30,070 nt of DNA from an uncultured Clostridia bacterium (GCA_947630775.1 CANRIY010000006.1:1-30070); one strand, 5' to 3'. Positions 21,029 to 28,886 are shown, counted from the first letter of the stretch. Made by a program: numbers and translations. Notes: a model not told the origin generated them from the sequence alone.

Positions 21029-22129
21029 ATGCTCTATCTCGATAACGCCGCAACGGAGGGCACGAAGCCGGCTCAAGTCAGAGCCGCGGTTCTTGCCGCC
21101 ATGAAGGTATGCGCCAATCCGGGGCGAAGCGGGCACCGCCTCTCCCTCGCCCATGCCGAACATGTTCTTGCGTGCAGACAGCTCCTTTCGGATGTGTTCG
21201 GGGGATACGGCTTCGAACGCACCGTGTTCACGAGAAGCTGTACCGAGGCCCTCAATCTCGCCATCCTCGGCGTTCTCGAAGCGGGCGATCACGTCGTCTG
21301 CACCACCCTCGAGCACAACTCCGTGCTCCGTCCGCTCCATGCTCTCGCCGAACGCGGGGTCATCTCCTACGACGTCGCCCCGCTCACGGACGGAAAACTC
21401 CTGCCCGAGACAATCGCCTCGCTTGTCAAAGAAAATACCCGCCTCGTCTGCGTGACGGCGGCGTCCAACGTGACGGGCGTCTCCTGCGACCTCAAGGCGG
21501 TGCGCTCGCTCCTGCCCGAAAGGGTGCTCCTTCTGACGGACGGGGCGCAGGGCGCGGGGCACATTCCCATTTCCATGAAGGCCGCGGGCATCGACCTTTT
21601 AGCGCTTGCGGGGCACAAGGGACTGCACGCCATCCAGATCGGCGCACTGCTCTTTTCGGAACGGGTGGAGCCCCGCCCCTTGATCTTCGGGGGAACGGGG
21701 AGCGAAAGCCTGAGCCTCGGCATGCCCTCCTTTTATCCCGACCGTCTCGAGAGCGGGACCCTCTCCTACCCTGCCGTCTGCTCTCTCTTCGAGGGGCTTA
21801 CCATTTTGAAGAGCGCGCGGCGGAACGGGCTCTATCAGATCACCGCCGCCCTGCGGGAAGCCGTCGGGGAGATCCCCGCCTATGAGATCTTTTCCCCGCC
21901 CAATGCCTGCGGGATCTTTTCCTTCCGCCACAAGGGGATCCCTTCCGAAGAAGTGGCGTCCCTTCTCTCCGACCGCTTCGATATCGCCGTCCGCGGCGGA
22001 CTGCACTGCGCCCCGCTTGCCCACAAGGCGCTGGGGACCCTTCCCGACGGGCTCGTGCGGGCGTCCTTTTCTGCCGCGCAGGGCATGCGGGAGGCGGCGA
22101 TGCTCGTCAATGCGCTGAAAAAGTTCTAA
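21029..22129 (+). CDS. class V aminotransferase / cysteine desulfurase-like, EF2568 family
   Basis: A PLP enzyme of 366 residues. N-terminal LDNAATEG and NPGRSGHRLS are typical. Key residues are H96 (TTLEHNSVL), D171/Q174 (DGAQGAGH), the Schiff-base K197 (LAGHKGLHA) and the catalytic-loop Cys327 in RGGLHCAPLAHK, all in the form of the EF2568-type desulfurase branch. Some members of that branch lie in gene sets for selenium-dependent molybdenum hydroxylases. Here the neighbours are only DUF3343 and small hypotheticals, with no SelD seen, so the role (sulfur or selenium mobilisation) stays open. A TATAAT at 20995-21000 precedes it, but the -35 is poor. Confidence 0.9.
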   Translation: MLYLDNAATEGTKPAQVRAAVLAAMKVCANPGRSGHRLSLAHAEHVLACRQLLSDVFGGYGFERTVFTRSCTEALNLAILGVLEAGDHVVCTTLEHNSVLRPLHALAERGVISYDVAPLTDGKLLPETIASLVKENTRLVCVTAASNVTGVSCDLKAVRSLLPERVLLLTDGAQGAGHIPISMKAAGIDLLALAGHKGLHAIQIGALLFSERVEPRPLIFGGTGSESLSLGMPSFYPDRLESGTLSYPAVCSLFEGLTILKSARRNGLYQITAALREAVGEIPAYEIFSPPNACGIFSFRHKGIPSEEVASLLSDRFDIAVRGGLHCAPLAHKALGTLPDGLVRASFSAAQGMREAAMLVNALKKF

Positions 22130-22386
22130 ATGCTCTTGAGTTTTTCGACGAGTTTTTGGAGCCTCTTCCGCTTGGAAGGGTCGAGCATGGGCGAAAAGCG
22201 GGCGAAAAATTCGTCGATCTGCGCGTTGGAGAGCGTTCCGTTTCGCTTCCCCGCCTCGGCGCGGGCGTAGATCTCCCTGATGAGGTCGTTCTCGTTCTTC
22301 CCCGAAAGTTCCCCCGTGAGCTTTTCCGCTTCCCTGACGAGCGCCGCGCCCTCTTCCGTATTACGGTAGCTTGCAAAATCCTTCAT
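22126..22386 (-). CDS. small helical hypothetical protein
   Basis: An 86-residue, mostly charged helical protein (LVREAEKLTGEL, DLIREIYARAEAGKR, QIDEFFARF, LQKLVEKLKSI). The ATG at 22386 has GGAG eight bases upstream. Its stop shares the bases CTAA with the stop of the convergent desulfurase gene. A similarly arranged small protein is common in related Clostridia as far as I recall, but the family has no function I can name. Confidence 0.65.
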   Translation of the reverse strand: MKDFASYRNTEEGAALVREAEKLTGELSGKNENDLIREIYARAEAGKRNGTLSNAQIDEFFARFSPMLDPSKRKRLQKLVEKLKSI

Positions 22387-22401
22387 ACACACCTCTCCTC
22401 T

Positions 22402-22442
22402 ATTGTATGCCCGTCACCCGCCGTTTGACAGCCGCATACAAT
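22402..22442. promoter_or_regulatory. perfect 9-base inverted repeat in a divergent promoter region
   Basis: ATTGTATGC (22402-22410) and GCATACAAT (22434-22442). Each arm carries a TACAAT box oriented towards its gene, so the two -10 boxes are mirror images; it could also be a regulator binding site. No good -35 is seen. Confidence 0.5.
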
Positions 22443-22448
22443 AAGAGC

Positions 22449-22721
22449 ATGGAAGTGATCCTCCTTGTTCTCTTTTTGATGAACGCAGACGATCGCACAA
22501 AGGAGTCTTTGAAGAATTTTCTCGATTTTTACAGGGAAAACCGCACCCTCATCGCCACCCTTGCGGGCACGGCGGGAATAGCGGAAGTGGCGGGCACGGC
22601 GGGCACGCCTGCGGCGGAGCCCGTACAGGCAACCGCTTCCGCAGAAGAAAAAGACCGACCCCGCAGTGAGGTCGGCGACAAAACGATTTTGGAAGAGTAC
22701 CTGCGGCGGCTCGCAGGCTAA
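22449..22721 (+). CDS. small hypothetical protein with hydrophobic start and acidic tail
   Basis: A 90-residue protein beginning MEVILLVLFLMNADDRTKES, followed by a short alpha-helical stretch (LKNFLDFYRENRTLIATLAG) and an Ala/Gly/Thr-rich middle. I do not recognise it. The ATG at 22449 lies six bases after a TACAAT box and has no Shine-Dalgarno, so either it is leaderless or the true start is later (M11). The stop shares CTAA with the convergent S41 protease gene. Confidence is limited by the weak start signals. Confidence 0.55.
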   Translation: MEVILLVLFLMNADDRTKESLKNFLDFYRENRTLIATLAGTAGIAEVAGTAGTPAAEPVQATASAEEKDRPRSEVGDKTILEEYLRRLAG

Positions 22722-24088
22722 ATCAATCGGAGGAAATCCTCCGCCCGCATCAACTTTTCGGCATGCACCATATGGTCGCCATAGGCGCGGATCCCCACGT
22801 CGTGGATGGAGTTTCCCTTCGGCCAGAAGATCTCCGCGACGGTGAGGCGGAGCGCCCTGCCGCCGGGCGCGGTAAAGGTGCTCTGCATGACGCCTTTCCC
22901 GTACGTCTTTGCGACTTCCTGCCCGTTGTATGTGCTCACACGGAGATAGATATCGTCCTCAGAGATCGTTCCGTAGTCGAGCATGGCGCCAATGAGTGCC
23001 TCGGAAGCGGAAGCCGTGCTCTCGTCCCCGAGAACACGTATGCGGGAATCCGCCGTAAAATATGTGCCGTAGTCGTTGCCGTCGGCGGTGTATTCTTCCG
23101 TCTTGCCGTCACGGTAGCGGGCGACGGCGACGAGCGGGCTGTTTCCCTCCGCATTCTTCAGAAGGTGCGCCGCGATCTCGCACAGCGTGGAGAGATATCC
23201 GCCGCCGTTGGAGCGCAGGTCGAGCACGAGATCCGTCCTTCCCCGCTCCTTCATTTTTTTGAGACAGGCTTCGAATTCCTCTGCGGCTTTTCCGTCGAAT
23301 TTGGTAAGGCGGAGATATGCCGTTTTTCCGTCGAGCGCGGACATGCCCCCTCCTGTTTGTGTGAGCGTGAGCTTCTCCCCGCCGCGGAAGCGGAAACTTC
23401 CTTCGCTGTCACGGTACTCGCAATAGGAGCCCGCATAGTTTTCCCGCGTGACCGTTCCGATCTTCTTTTCTCCGTCCGCATAGCCGAACTCAAGGGCGGC
23501 GCTGTCGTGAGAACACAAAAAGTCGTAAGCTTCCCCGGGCGTGCCTTCGCGGAGAGTCTCCGCGCTCTCGCCGAAGCGGTAAATGTACATTCCCGTCTCC
23601 ATTCCCGCCCGCTCGCAGGGGGAATTGTAGACGACGCGGGAAATCCGCGCATAGTCTTCGTAGACGAAACTGACGCCGTACCCCTCGTTGGAGCCCTTGC
23701 TCTCGTCGACAAGGCGGTCGTAGTCGGCGGGATTGTAATAACTGCAGTATTTGTCCAGCTCCAGCGCACGGAAAAGCTCATCGTAGAGCTTGTCGCCGTC
23801 AACTTCTTTATAGTAGTTCTCCTCTGCCTGCTCCGCCAGCCAGATGAGGTCGCGGGCACGCTCGTCGAAGCGTCCGAGGGCAAGATACCACCCGCCGAGA
23901 AATCCGCCGCATAAAAAAATGATCCCGAGAAGGACCGCGCAGACGATCGAAAGAGTCTTCCGCTTTTTGGCGGACACGGGTTCGGACCGTTCTGCCGACT
24001 CGGACATGGTAGGCTCATTTTCTTTTTCCGATTCGGACATGGTAGGCTTGTTTTTCTTCGGTTCGGACATGGTATCCTCTTGTTTCAT
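22718..24088 (-). CDS. S41-family C-terminal processing protease, membrane anchored
   Basis: A 456-residue serine protease of the CtpA/Tsp type. The first 44 residues are a polar cytoplasmic tail with three tandem repeats, a membrane segment follows at about 46-70, and the rest lies outside. A PDZ-like region spans about 137-210 (NEGYGVSFVYEDYARISRVV). The protease core has DLVLDLRSNGGG, the catalytic Ser360 in STASASEAL and Lys398 in YGKGVMQ. Such proteases trim or activate membrane and envelope proteins, and those in spore formers act in sigma-factor signalling. The ATG overlaps the PucR-like stop and has GGAGGT five bases upstream, so the two are coupled. Confidence 0.9.
   Translation of the reverse strand: MKQEDTMSEPKKNKPTMSESEKENEPTMSESAERSEPVSAKKRKTLSIVCAVLLGIIFLCGGFLGGWYLALGRFDERARDLIWLAEQAEENYYKEVDGDKLYDELFRALELDKYCSYYNPADYDRLVDESKGSNEGYGVSFVYEDYARISRVVYNSPCERAGMETGMYIYRFGESAETLREGTPGEAYDFLCSHDSAALEFGYADGEKKIGTVTRENYAGSYCEYRDSEGSFRFRGGEKLTLTQTGGGMSALDGKTAYLRLTKFDGKAAEEFEACLKKMKERGRTDLVLDLRSNGGGYLSTLCEIAAHLLKNAEGNSPLVAVARYRDGKTEEYTADGNDYGTYFTADSRIRVLGDESTASASEALIGAMLDYGTISEDDIYLRVSTYNGQEVAKTYGKGVMQSTFTAPGGRALRLTVAEIFWPKGNSIHDVGIRAYGDHMVHAEKLMRAEDFLRLI
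23978..24073 (-). repeat. in-frame triple repeat in the protease N-terminal tail
   Basis: Residues 6-15, 16-26 and 27-37 are versions of TMSES-charged-EP. The nucleotide motif CCTACCATGTCCGA is repeated at 33-base intervals for two copies, with a closely related first unit. Units are multiples of three, so copy-number change would keep the frame and alter only tail length. Confidence 0.75.
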
Positions 24089-25047
24089 TCAATACCTCCG
24101 CGGGAGCTTAAGAGTTTGGAAAGGATGGTCATGACGCGGAAAGTGACCGCGTCGGGGAATTTGCGGATATCGAGCCCCGTGAGACGCTCGATCTTATCGA
24201 GACGGTAGGAAAGGGTGTTGCGGTGGATGAAGAGGGCGCGGCTGGTCTCGGAGAGGTTGAGGTCACTCTCCAAAAAGACTTCTGCCGTTCCCGAAAGCTC
24301 CTCGTCCCCGAAGATGTCCTCCGCCCCGCGGACGCCGAGCTCGGCGGCATACTCCCGAAGCTGCCTCTCGGGGATCTCCGAGAGCATATGGACGAGCAAA
24401 TACTCGCGGTAGGAGTGCACTTCTCCCTTGTCGCGCAGCATTCCGCTCATACGGTTTGCGCCCGCCGCCTGATCGTAAGAGCGCGCGATCCCCGTAAAGG
24501 ACTCCGTCACCCCCCCGACGCCGACCCGCGCACGGACGCCCGTCTCCTCATAGAGAGATTGGTTCAAAAATTGACCGAATTCAAAAGGTGTCTGCCCGTC
24601 CTCGGCAAATTTGACGACGGCGATGCGGCTACCGTCCATCATCACGGCGGCGTCCGACCCTTCGAGGCACCGTTCCACATGTTCCATGGCGTCCGCGATC
24701 CTCTTATCGGGGACAAGGTCGACCGCAAAACAGGCGCCGTCCGCCATTTTGTACTTTGAAAGGAAGCGGAATGCCTGCGCTCTGCCGCCTTCCCCGAGGA
24801 GCACGCTCTTCAGGCGCTCCTTTCTGCTCCCCGCGTCGGGTGCGCCCGAAAGAAGATAGGAAATGAGTTTCGCCTCGCGCGCCGCCGCTTCCCCCGTTCC
24901 CGCGAGGAAGATAAGCCGCTCCGACCCGCGGGATCCGACGCGGACGGCGGTTTCCTCCCCGCCCTGCGGCGAAGAATAGACGTCGATCCCCGTTTCGGAA
25001 CGGATCTCGGCAAGAAAAGCTTCGAACGCGGAAAGACGGCTTTCCAT
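24085..25047 (-). CDS. PucR/CdaR-family transcriptional regulator
   Basis: A 320-residue protein. The C-terminal 55 residues (FLESDLNLSETSRALFIHR, then RNTLSYRLDKIERLTG and PDAVTFRVMTIL) match the PucR-type helix-turn-helix (HTH_30). The middle (ARVGVGGVTESFTGIARSYDQA) is the GGDEF-like region of the CdaR group. The N-terminal ligand region is short and unassigned. It is the first gene of a two-gene unit with the S41 protease; a palindrome and a good promoter lie upstream, so it may control its own unit. The signal is unknown. ATG at 25047 has GGGGGAG four bases upstream. Confidence 0.85.
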   Translation of the reverse strand: MESRLSAFEAFLAEIRSETGIDVYSSPQGGEETAVRVGSRGSERLIFLAGTGEAAAREAKLISYLLSGAPDAGSRKERLKSVLLGEGGRAQAFRFLSKYKMADGACFAVDLVPDKRIADAMEHVERCLEGSDAAVMMDGSRIAVVKFAEDGQTPFEFGQFLNQSLYEETGVRARVGVGGVTESFTGIARSYDQAAGANRMSGMLRDKGEVHSYREYLLVHMLSEIPERQLREYAAELGVRGAEDIFGDEELSGTAEVFLESDLNLSETSRALFIHRNTLSYRLDKIERLTGLDIRKFPDAVTFRVMTILSKLLSSRGGIE

Positions 25048-25059
25048 GGCTCCCCCCTT

Positions 25060-25073
25060 GGCGAAATTTCGCC
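25060..25073. promoter_or_regulatory. 14-base perfect palindrome in the PucR-like leader
   Basis: GGCGAAATTTCGCC, between the promoter start site and the ribosome site of the regulator; a candidate self-control operator or leader hairpin. Confidence 0.5.
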
Positions 25074-25083
25074 GTGCGGAAGT

Positions 25084-25112
25084 ATTATACCATGACTGCA
25101 CGCAAATAGCAA
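25084..25112 (-). promoter_or_regulatory. promoter of the PucR-like/S41 unit
   Basis: Minus strand: -35 TTGCTA (25107-25112), 17-base spacer, -10 TATAAT (25084-25089). Confidence 0.8.
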
Positions 25113-25237
25113 GATACTTTTTTGCCCATTCTGCCGCAAAAAACGCGGTTTTGAAAAAAATGGACGATTATGCACAAACTCTCAGTAAAAATATGTGTAA
25201 AAAACAGAGAGATTTCGGGGTTTTTTGCGCATACGTG

Positions 25238-25266
25238 TTGACACCTGTCATAAAACATGATATAAT
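25238..25266 (+). promoter_or_regulatory. promoter of the large membrane protein
   Basis: -35 TTGACA (25238-25243), 17-base spacer, -10 TATAAT (25261-25266). The ~52-base leader contains GATGCGG..CCGCATC, a 7-bp hairpin, before GGGAG. Confidence 0.85.
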
Positions 25267-25324
25267 GAATAGGATTTTTGGGATGCGGAGAGAAAAAGGC
25301 CGCATCAAAAGGGAGTTACCTCTT

Positions 25325-27031
25325 ATGGAAAATAATGTTTCTTACCCGGATGAAGGTACCAAGCAAGACGCGCCTCAGGCAGAATCCAAGCCGAAGAAAG
25401 AAAAGAAGCCGAAGAAAGAAAAGGCTCCCAAGGCCCCGAAGCCCTATGGTATCGTCGCAGGGTACAGGGCGCTGGCGATCGCCACGTTCGTTCTCACGAT
25501 CGGCGGGCTCTTCTTGGGTCTGCTCGGCGAATCGATCGATGCGTTTATGCACACGTCCCCCTATGCCAACGCCGAGATGATGAGAGCGGCTGTGGCCGCA
25601 GAGTGGGAGGTCGACATTCCGACGCTCCTTTCGGGCTCTTTGCTCGACTATGCCATCCAGTCTCCTCTGTTCTACTTGGTCGGGATCGTCGAATCCTTCT
25701 CGGTAGAAGGTTTTCTGAATGTCCTCAACTCGTTGCTTCCGAATGTGATCATGCTGGGTGTGTCCCTTCTTTTCGTCGTTGCGATCGTCGCTTCGCCGAT
25801 CTGCACGCTCGTTGCAGTCTGCTCGCGGAAGCGCGCGAGAGATGCCGCGGTTGCGACCGCCGTTCTGTCCTTCCTCTCCTACGGGCTCCTCTGCCTGTGG
25901 AATTTCAGCCTCGGGCTTTTGGCGAACGGGGGTTGGGAAGGTTTAGACATCGACTTGCCCATAGCGATCATCGCGGGATGCCTCTTTGCGGGGCTCGCTG
26001 CGACGGCGATCCTCAAGAACAAGGTACGCGGCGGCATGATGGTGGCGTCCGTGGTCTGCACGCTCGCCTTAGTCCTCGGTATCGTCTATCCCGTGTCGCT
26101 CACGGCGGAATACGTTGCCAATTCTATTATGGGGCTTAAAGGCGACACGTTCCCCAGCCTCATGGCGCTCCTCATGGACTTGTGGCTGTGCTACCACGTT
26201 GTCGCGACCCTCAGGCGCATCACCGCCAAACAGAAATACGGATATGACATCGGCCGTTATATTACCATGCTTGTATTGGTGCTCGGCTTCCTCGTTGCGG
26301 AATGCATGAGCGGCAGCGGTTTCGACTTCAACATTCCGTTCGAAAGCGAAGTGACGGACACCCTTTTCTCCACGATCTTCTTGCTCGCAGGCTGCGTTGT
26401 CGGTCTCGGCGTCTCCATCGCCGCAAAAGTGCTCGACAGCAAGGCGCGGGCAAAGGAAGAGGCTGCCGCGGCACAGCAATACGATCCTTACCAGATGCAG
26501 CAGCCCCAGCAGGCACCTTACGGCTACGGGTACGATCAAGGCTATCCCTATGCGCCCGCATATGCGCCCCAGCCCCAGTATTACAATCCCGCATACGTTC
26601 CCGTTGCGGTCCCCGTAGCGCCCGTTGCGAACAGCAAGCCCGAACCCGAAAGAGAGATGACCGATTTCGAGCGCGAAATGCTCTCGATCGCTTCTTCCAA
26701 GCAAGCGCCCGCGCCCGCACCTGCTCCGCAGCCGACGCCCGTGTTCGTGCGTCAGGCACAGCCCGCACCCGCGCCGCAGACCGAAAGATCTATTTACAGC
26801 GACGGTTCCTATGAGCCCTTCCTCTCCACGCTCACCGAAAGCGAGAAGACCGAATTCGGCGACCTGTTCATCGGGCACAAGAAGGGCGAATTCGCAGACC
26901 TGCCCGCCTACGTCATCGGCGGCGACAATCGGGAATTCTTCGATAAGATCTGGATCCGCTACACGAGATACGAGATGACTCCCGAACTCAGAGGGAAGAT
27001 CCTCGCCTATGTCCGTTCGAAGAAAAAGTAA
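25325..27031 (+). CDS. multi-pass membrane protein with low-complexity tail and conserved-looking C-terminal domain
   Basis: A 568-residue protein. The N-terminal ~40 residues are Lys/Pro-rich (KKEKKPKKEKAPKAPKP). Seven or eight hydrophobic segments follow up to about residue 380. Then comes a Gln/Tyr/Pro/Ala-rich linker (QQYDPYQMQQPQQAPYGYGY and PAPAPAPQP) of about 100 residues. The last ~80 residues form a compact domain: SDGSYEPFLSTLTESEKTEF, LPAYVIGGDNREFF and IWIRYTRYEMTPELRGKI. I recall versions of this last domain at the end of other gut Clostridia proteins, without a named family. ATG 25325 is chosen over the much longer frame because that extension would cross the promoter and has no ribosome site. 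Confidence 0.8.
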   Translation: MENNVSYPDEGTKQDAPQAESKPKKEKKPKKEKAPKAPKPYGIVAGYRALAIATFVLTIGGLFLGLLGESIDAFMHTSPYANAEMMRAAVAAEWEVDIPTLLSGSLLDYAIQSPLFYLVGIVESFSVEGFLNVLNSLLPNVIMLGVSLLFVVAIVASPICTLVAVCSRKRARDAAVATAVLSFLSYGLLCLWNFSLGLLANGGWEGLDIDLPIAIIAGCLFAGLAATAILKNKVRGGMMVASVVCTLALVLGIVYPVSLTAEYVANSIMGLKGDTFPSLMALLMDLWLCYHVVATLRRITAKQKYGYDIGRYITMLVLVLGFLVAECMSGSGFDFNIPFESEVTDTLFSTIFLLAGCVVGLGVSIAAKVLDSKARAKEEAAAAQQYDPYQMQQPQQAPYGYGYDQGYPYAPAYAPQPQYYNPAYVPVAVPVAPVANSKPEPEREMTDFEREMLSIASSKQAPAPAPAPQPTPVFVRQAQPAPAPQTERSIYSDGSYEPFLSTLTESEKTEFGDLFIGHKKGEFADLPAYVIGGDNREFFDKIWIRYTRYEMTPELRGKILAYVRSKKK

Positions 27032-27047
27032 ATCAGCATCGAAAAAC

Positions 27048-27075
27048 CCGTCGGCAATGCCGACGGGTTTTTTTC
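27048..27075. terminator. bidirectional terminator between convergent genes
   Basis: CCCGTCGGC, loop AAT, GCCGACGGG, then seven T on the plus strand; five A precede the stem and would give the U-run on the minus strand. Confidence 0.9.
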
Positions 27076-27077
27076 TT

Positions 27078-27434
27078 CTATTTCGAAAGCAAAACGACGA
27101 TGCCGTCCTTTTCGCTGTAAGTTCTCCGGAAGGAGAGGGCGTCCACGAGATACAGTCCCCTGCCGCGCTCCTCGTCCACGGGGGAACAGACGCTCTGCTT
27201 CGGGGGACGGAATGCCCGCTCTCCCCGCACGCGGATCTCGATATATTCCTCGAGGCAGACGGAAAGATACGCCCGCCCGCCGCCGTGCTGCAACACGTTG
27301 GAGACGAGCTCGTCCACGACGACTTTACAGTCGAACACCCGCCCGTCGGGGACGCCCTGCGCGGCAATCTCCCCGCAGATCTTCGCAAGCGCCTCCCTGA
27401 GCGCAGGAAAATTGTCGATCTCAAACCGCATCAT
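27078..27434 (-). CDS. anti-sigma factor serine kinase-like HATPase (RsbW/SpoIIAB type)
   Basis: A 118-residue GHKL ATPase fold. The N box reads VVDELVSNVLQHGG, intact with the Asn, and the G-box region reads ERGRGLYLVDAL. Such proteins bind a sigma factor and phosphorylate an anti-anti-sigma STAS protein on Ser. It is the last gene of a four-gene unit; its ATG overlaps the sigma-factor stop by four bases (ATGA). Being downstream of the sigma gene is not the usual RsbV-RsbW-SigB or SpoIIAA-AB-SigF order, where the kinase precedes sigma. The other position is held by a degenerate relative. Confidence 0.88.
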   Translation of the reverse strand: MMRFEIDNFPALREALAKICGEIAAQGVPDGRVFDCKVVVDELVSNVLQHGGGRAYLSVCLEEYIEIRVRGERAFRPPKQSVCSPVDEERGRGLYLVDALSFRRTYSEKDGIVVLLSK

Positions 27435-28153
27435 TCCGCCATGCTCTTTTTGAGCCTCTCCCTTAGTTTTTGCAGGATCCGCCGTTCCATACGCGACACA
27501 TACATCTGCGAAACGCCCAGCTTTCGGGCGGTATCCGCCTGTGAAAGCTCTTGGCGGAACCGATAATCGACGACGGTGCGTTCGGCGTCGCTGAGTTCTT
27601 TGAGCGCGGCGGAAAGCTCCTCGTGCGTTTCGAGCCGCTCGAAGACGTCACTGTCGTCGGGGATGACCTCGTAAAAGCTCAGATCTTCCTCCCCCGAAGG
27701 CCTGTCGAGGGAGACGACCCCGCCCGCCTCGGCGGACATGAGCACTTCTTCCTCCGTCACGGAGAGCCTATCTGCGATCTCTGCGGCGGAGGGTTTTCGC
27801 CCCAGTTCGTGCGTGAGTTCCTCGGACGCCTGTTCGATCCTTGTGCGCAGTTCGGAGACCTTCCGCGGCAGATGGATGAGGCGGGAGCGGTCGCGGAAGT
27901 AATTCTTGATCTCCCCCGTGATCGTGGGGGTGATGAATGTGGAAAATTTCAGACCTTTGCGCTCGTCAAAACGGTCGACCCCCTTGATGAGCGCCAAGGA
28001 GGCGACCTGATAGAGATCGTCGTATTCCACGCCGCGCCCCACAAACTTTTTTGCGATGATCGCGGCTATGTAGAGGTACTTTTCGACAATGAGATTGCGG
28101 ACCGCCACATCCCCCGTCTCACGGTACCTTGCGAAGAGTTCGTTTTCGGTCAT
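27431..28153 (-). CDS. RNA polymerase sigma factor of the SigB/SigF/SigG group
   Basis: A 240-residue sigma-70 family factor. Region 2 contains NLIVEKYLYIAAIIAKKF, YDDLYQVASLALIKGVDRFD and LKFSTFITPTITGEIKNYFRD. Region 3 contains LIHLPRKVSELRTRIEQAS and region 4 ends with ADTARKLGVSQMYVSRMER. Among stress/sporulation factors it looks closest to the SigB/SigF/SigG branch. ATG 28153 overlaps the upstream stop (ATGA) with GGGGA six bases before it; a start 15 bases earlier is possible. The neighbours are anti-sigma and STAS proteins, so activity is presumably set by partner switching. Whether it serves stress or sporulation is not visible. Confidence 0.92.
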   Translation of the reverse strand: MTENELFARYRETGDVAVRNLIVEKYLYIAAIIAKKFVGRGVEYDDLYQVASLALIKGVDRFDERKGLKFSTFITPTITGEIKNYFRDRSRLIHLPRKVSELRTRIEQASEELTHELGRKPSAAEIADRLSVTEEEVLMSAEAGGVVSLDRPSGEEDLSFYEVIPDDSDVFERLETHEELSAALKELSDAERTVVDYRFRQELSQADTARKLGVSQMYVSRMERRILQKLRERLKKSMAE

Positions 28154-28515
28154 GCCTGTTCCCCGCATGCAAAGGTGAAGGCGGAAAGTTTCCCGTCCTC
28201 TTCTTCCGTCTCGAGATTGGAAAGCAGGGCATTGAGAAGGGCAAGCGAGATCTCGTCCTCGCTCGTATTTTCCGCCTTGCCTTCCCCTTCGCCCGAAATA
28301 CGGACGCGGAGCCCCCCGTCCTCATAAAAACGGACGTGCGCGTTGAGATACCCCCTGTGTTTGAGCAAAAGCAGGCTCTCGGTCACGCAGACTTTGCAAT
28401 CCTCGCTCGCGTCGAGGTCCATCCCCTTCATGGCGCAGACGCCGCCGACCGCAAGGCGCACCGTCGTCATCATCTCATTCAAAAGGGGGAAATTCAGTTC
28501 GAATACGTCTTTCAT
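28150..28515 (-). CDS. degenerate HATPase-like anti-sigma relative
   Basis: A 121-residue protein with the size and layout of an RsbW/SpoIIAB-type kinase, but the catalytic boxes look lost. Where the N box should be it reads VTESLLLLKHRG without the Asn-Ala-x-x-His pattern, and no Gly-rich G box follows; the end is EISLALLNALLSNL and a Cys-containing tail. It starts MKDVFELNFPLLNEMM. It sits between the STAS and sigma genes with ATGA overlaps at both ends, where the active kinase normally lies. It may bind partners without phosphorylating them. Classification is by position and secondary-structure impression, so it is less certain. Confidence 0.65.
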   Translation of the reverse strand: MKDVFELNFPLLNEMMTTVRLAVGGVCAMKGMDLDASEDCKVCVTESLLLLKHRGYLNAHVRFYEDGGLRVRISGEGEGKAENTSEDEISLALLNALLSNLETEEEDGKLSAFTFACGEQA

Positions 28516-28817
28516 CCCTCTATCTCCATGATGGTATCGAGCGCGCAGATCACGAACAGCTTTTTGAGCTGCGGGCGCAGTGCGGTGAGCTTTAAGGCAT
28601 GCCCGTCCGCTTTGAGCTCTTTCATGATCTTGACGAACACGCCGAGCGTCGTCGAATCGATAAAGGTCAGGCGCGCGCATTCGAAAACGACGTTCCGCGG
28701 GAGACGGCGGTAGACGTCCATGACTTCCGCATAAAACTCGTCGGAATTCTCGGAGTCGATCTCTCCCGCAAGCGAAAAGGTGAGGGGATCCCCCCCTATA
28801 ACGGTTACTTCCTGCAT
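28512..28817 (-). CDS. STAS-domain anti-anti-sigma factor (RsbV/SpoIIAA-like)
   Basis: A 101-residue STAS protein. The fold markers are LTFSLAGEIDSENSDEFYAE, VVFECARLTFIDSTTLGVFV and HALKLTALRPQLKKLF. The phosphoacceptor position corresponds to Ser55 in FIDSTTLG. In partner switching the unphosphorylated form captures the kinase and frees the sigma factor. It is the first gene of the unit, with GGAGG five bases before the ATG, its own promoter upstream, and an ATGA overlap with the next gene. Confidence 0.9.
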   Translation of the reverse strand: MQEVTVIGGDPLTFSLAGEIDSENSDEFYAEVMDVYRRLPRNVVFECARLTFIDSTTLGVFVKIMKELKADGHALKLTALRPQLKKLFVICALDTIMEIEG

Positions 28818-28886
28818 AGCATCCTCCGCCGCCGCACGGGCGGTCTTTTGATACTCCCCAAAAGGGAGAGTTCTGTCTTTTCAAAT

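Noticed and set aside
26069..27424. 451-codon minus-strand frame across the membrane protein gene and the HATPase
   Set aside because: It crosses a strong terminator and is antisense to a gene with clear membrane segments; composition is that of a shadow frame.
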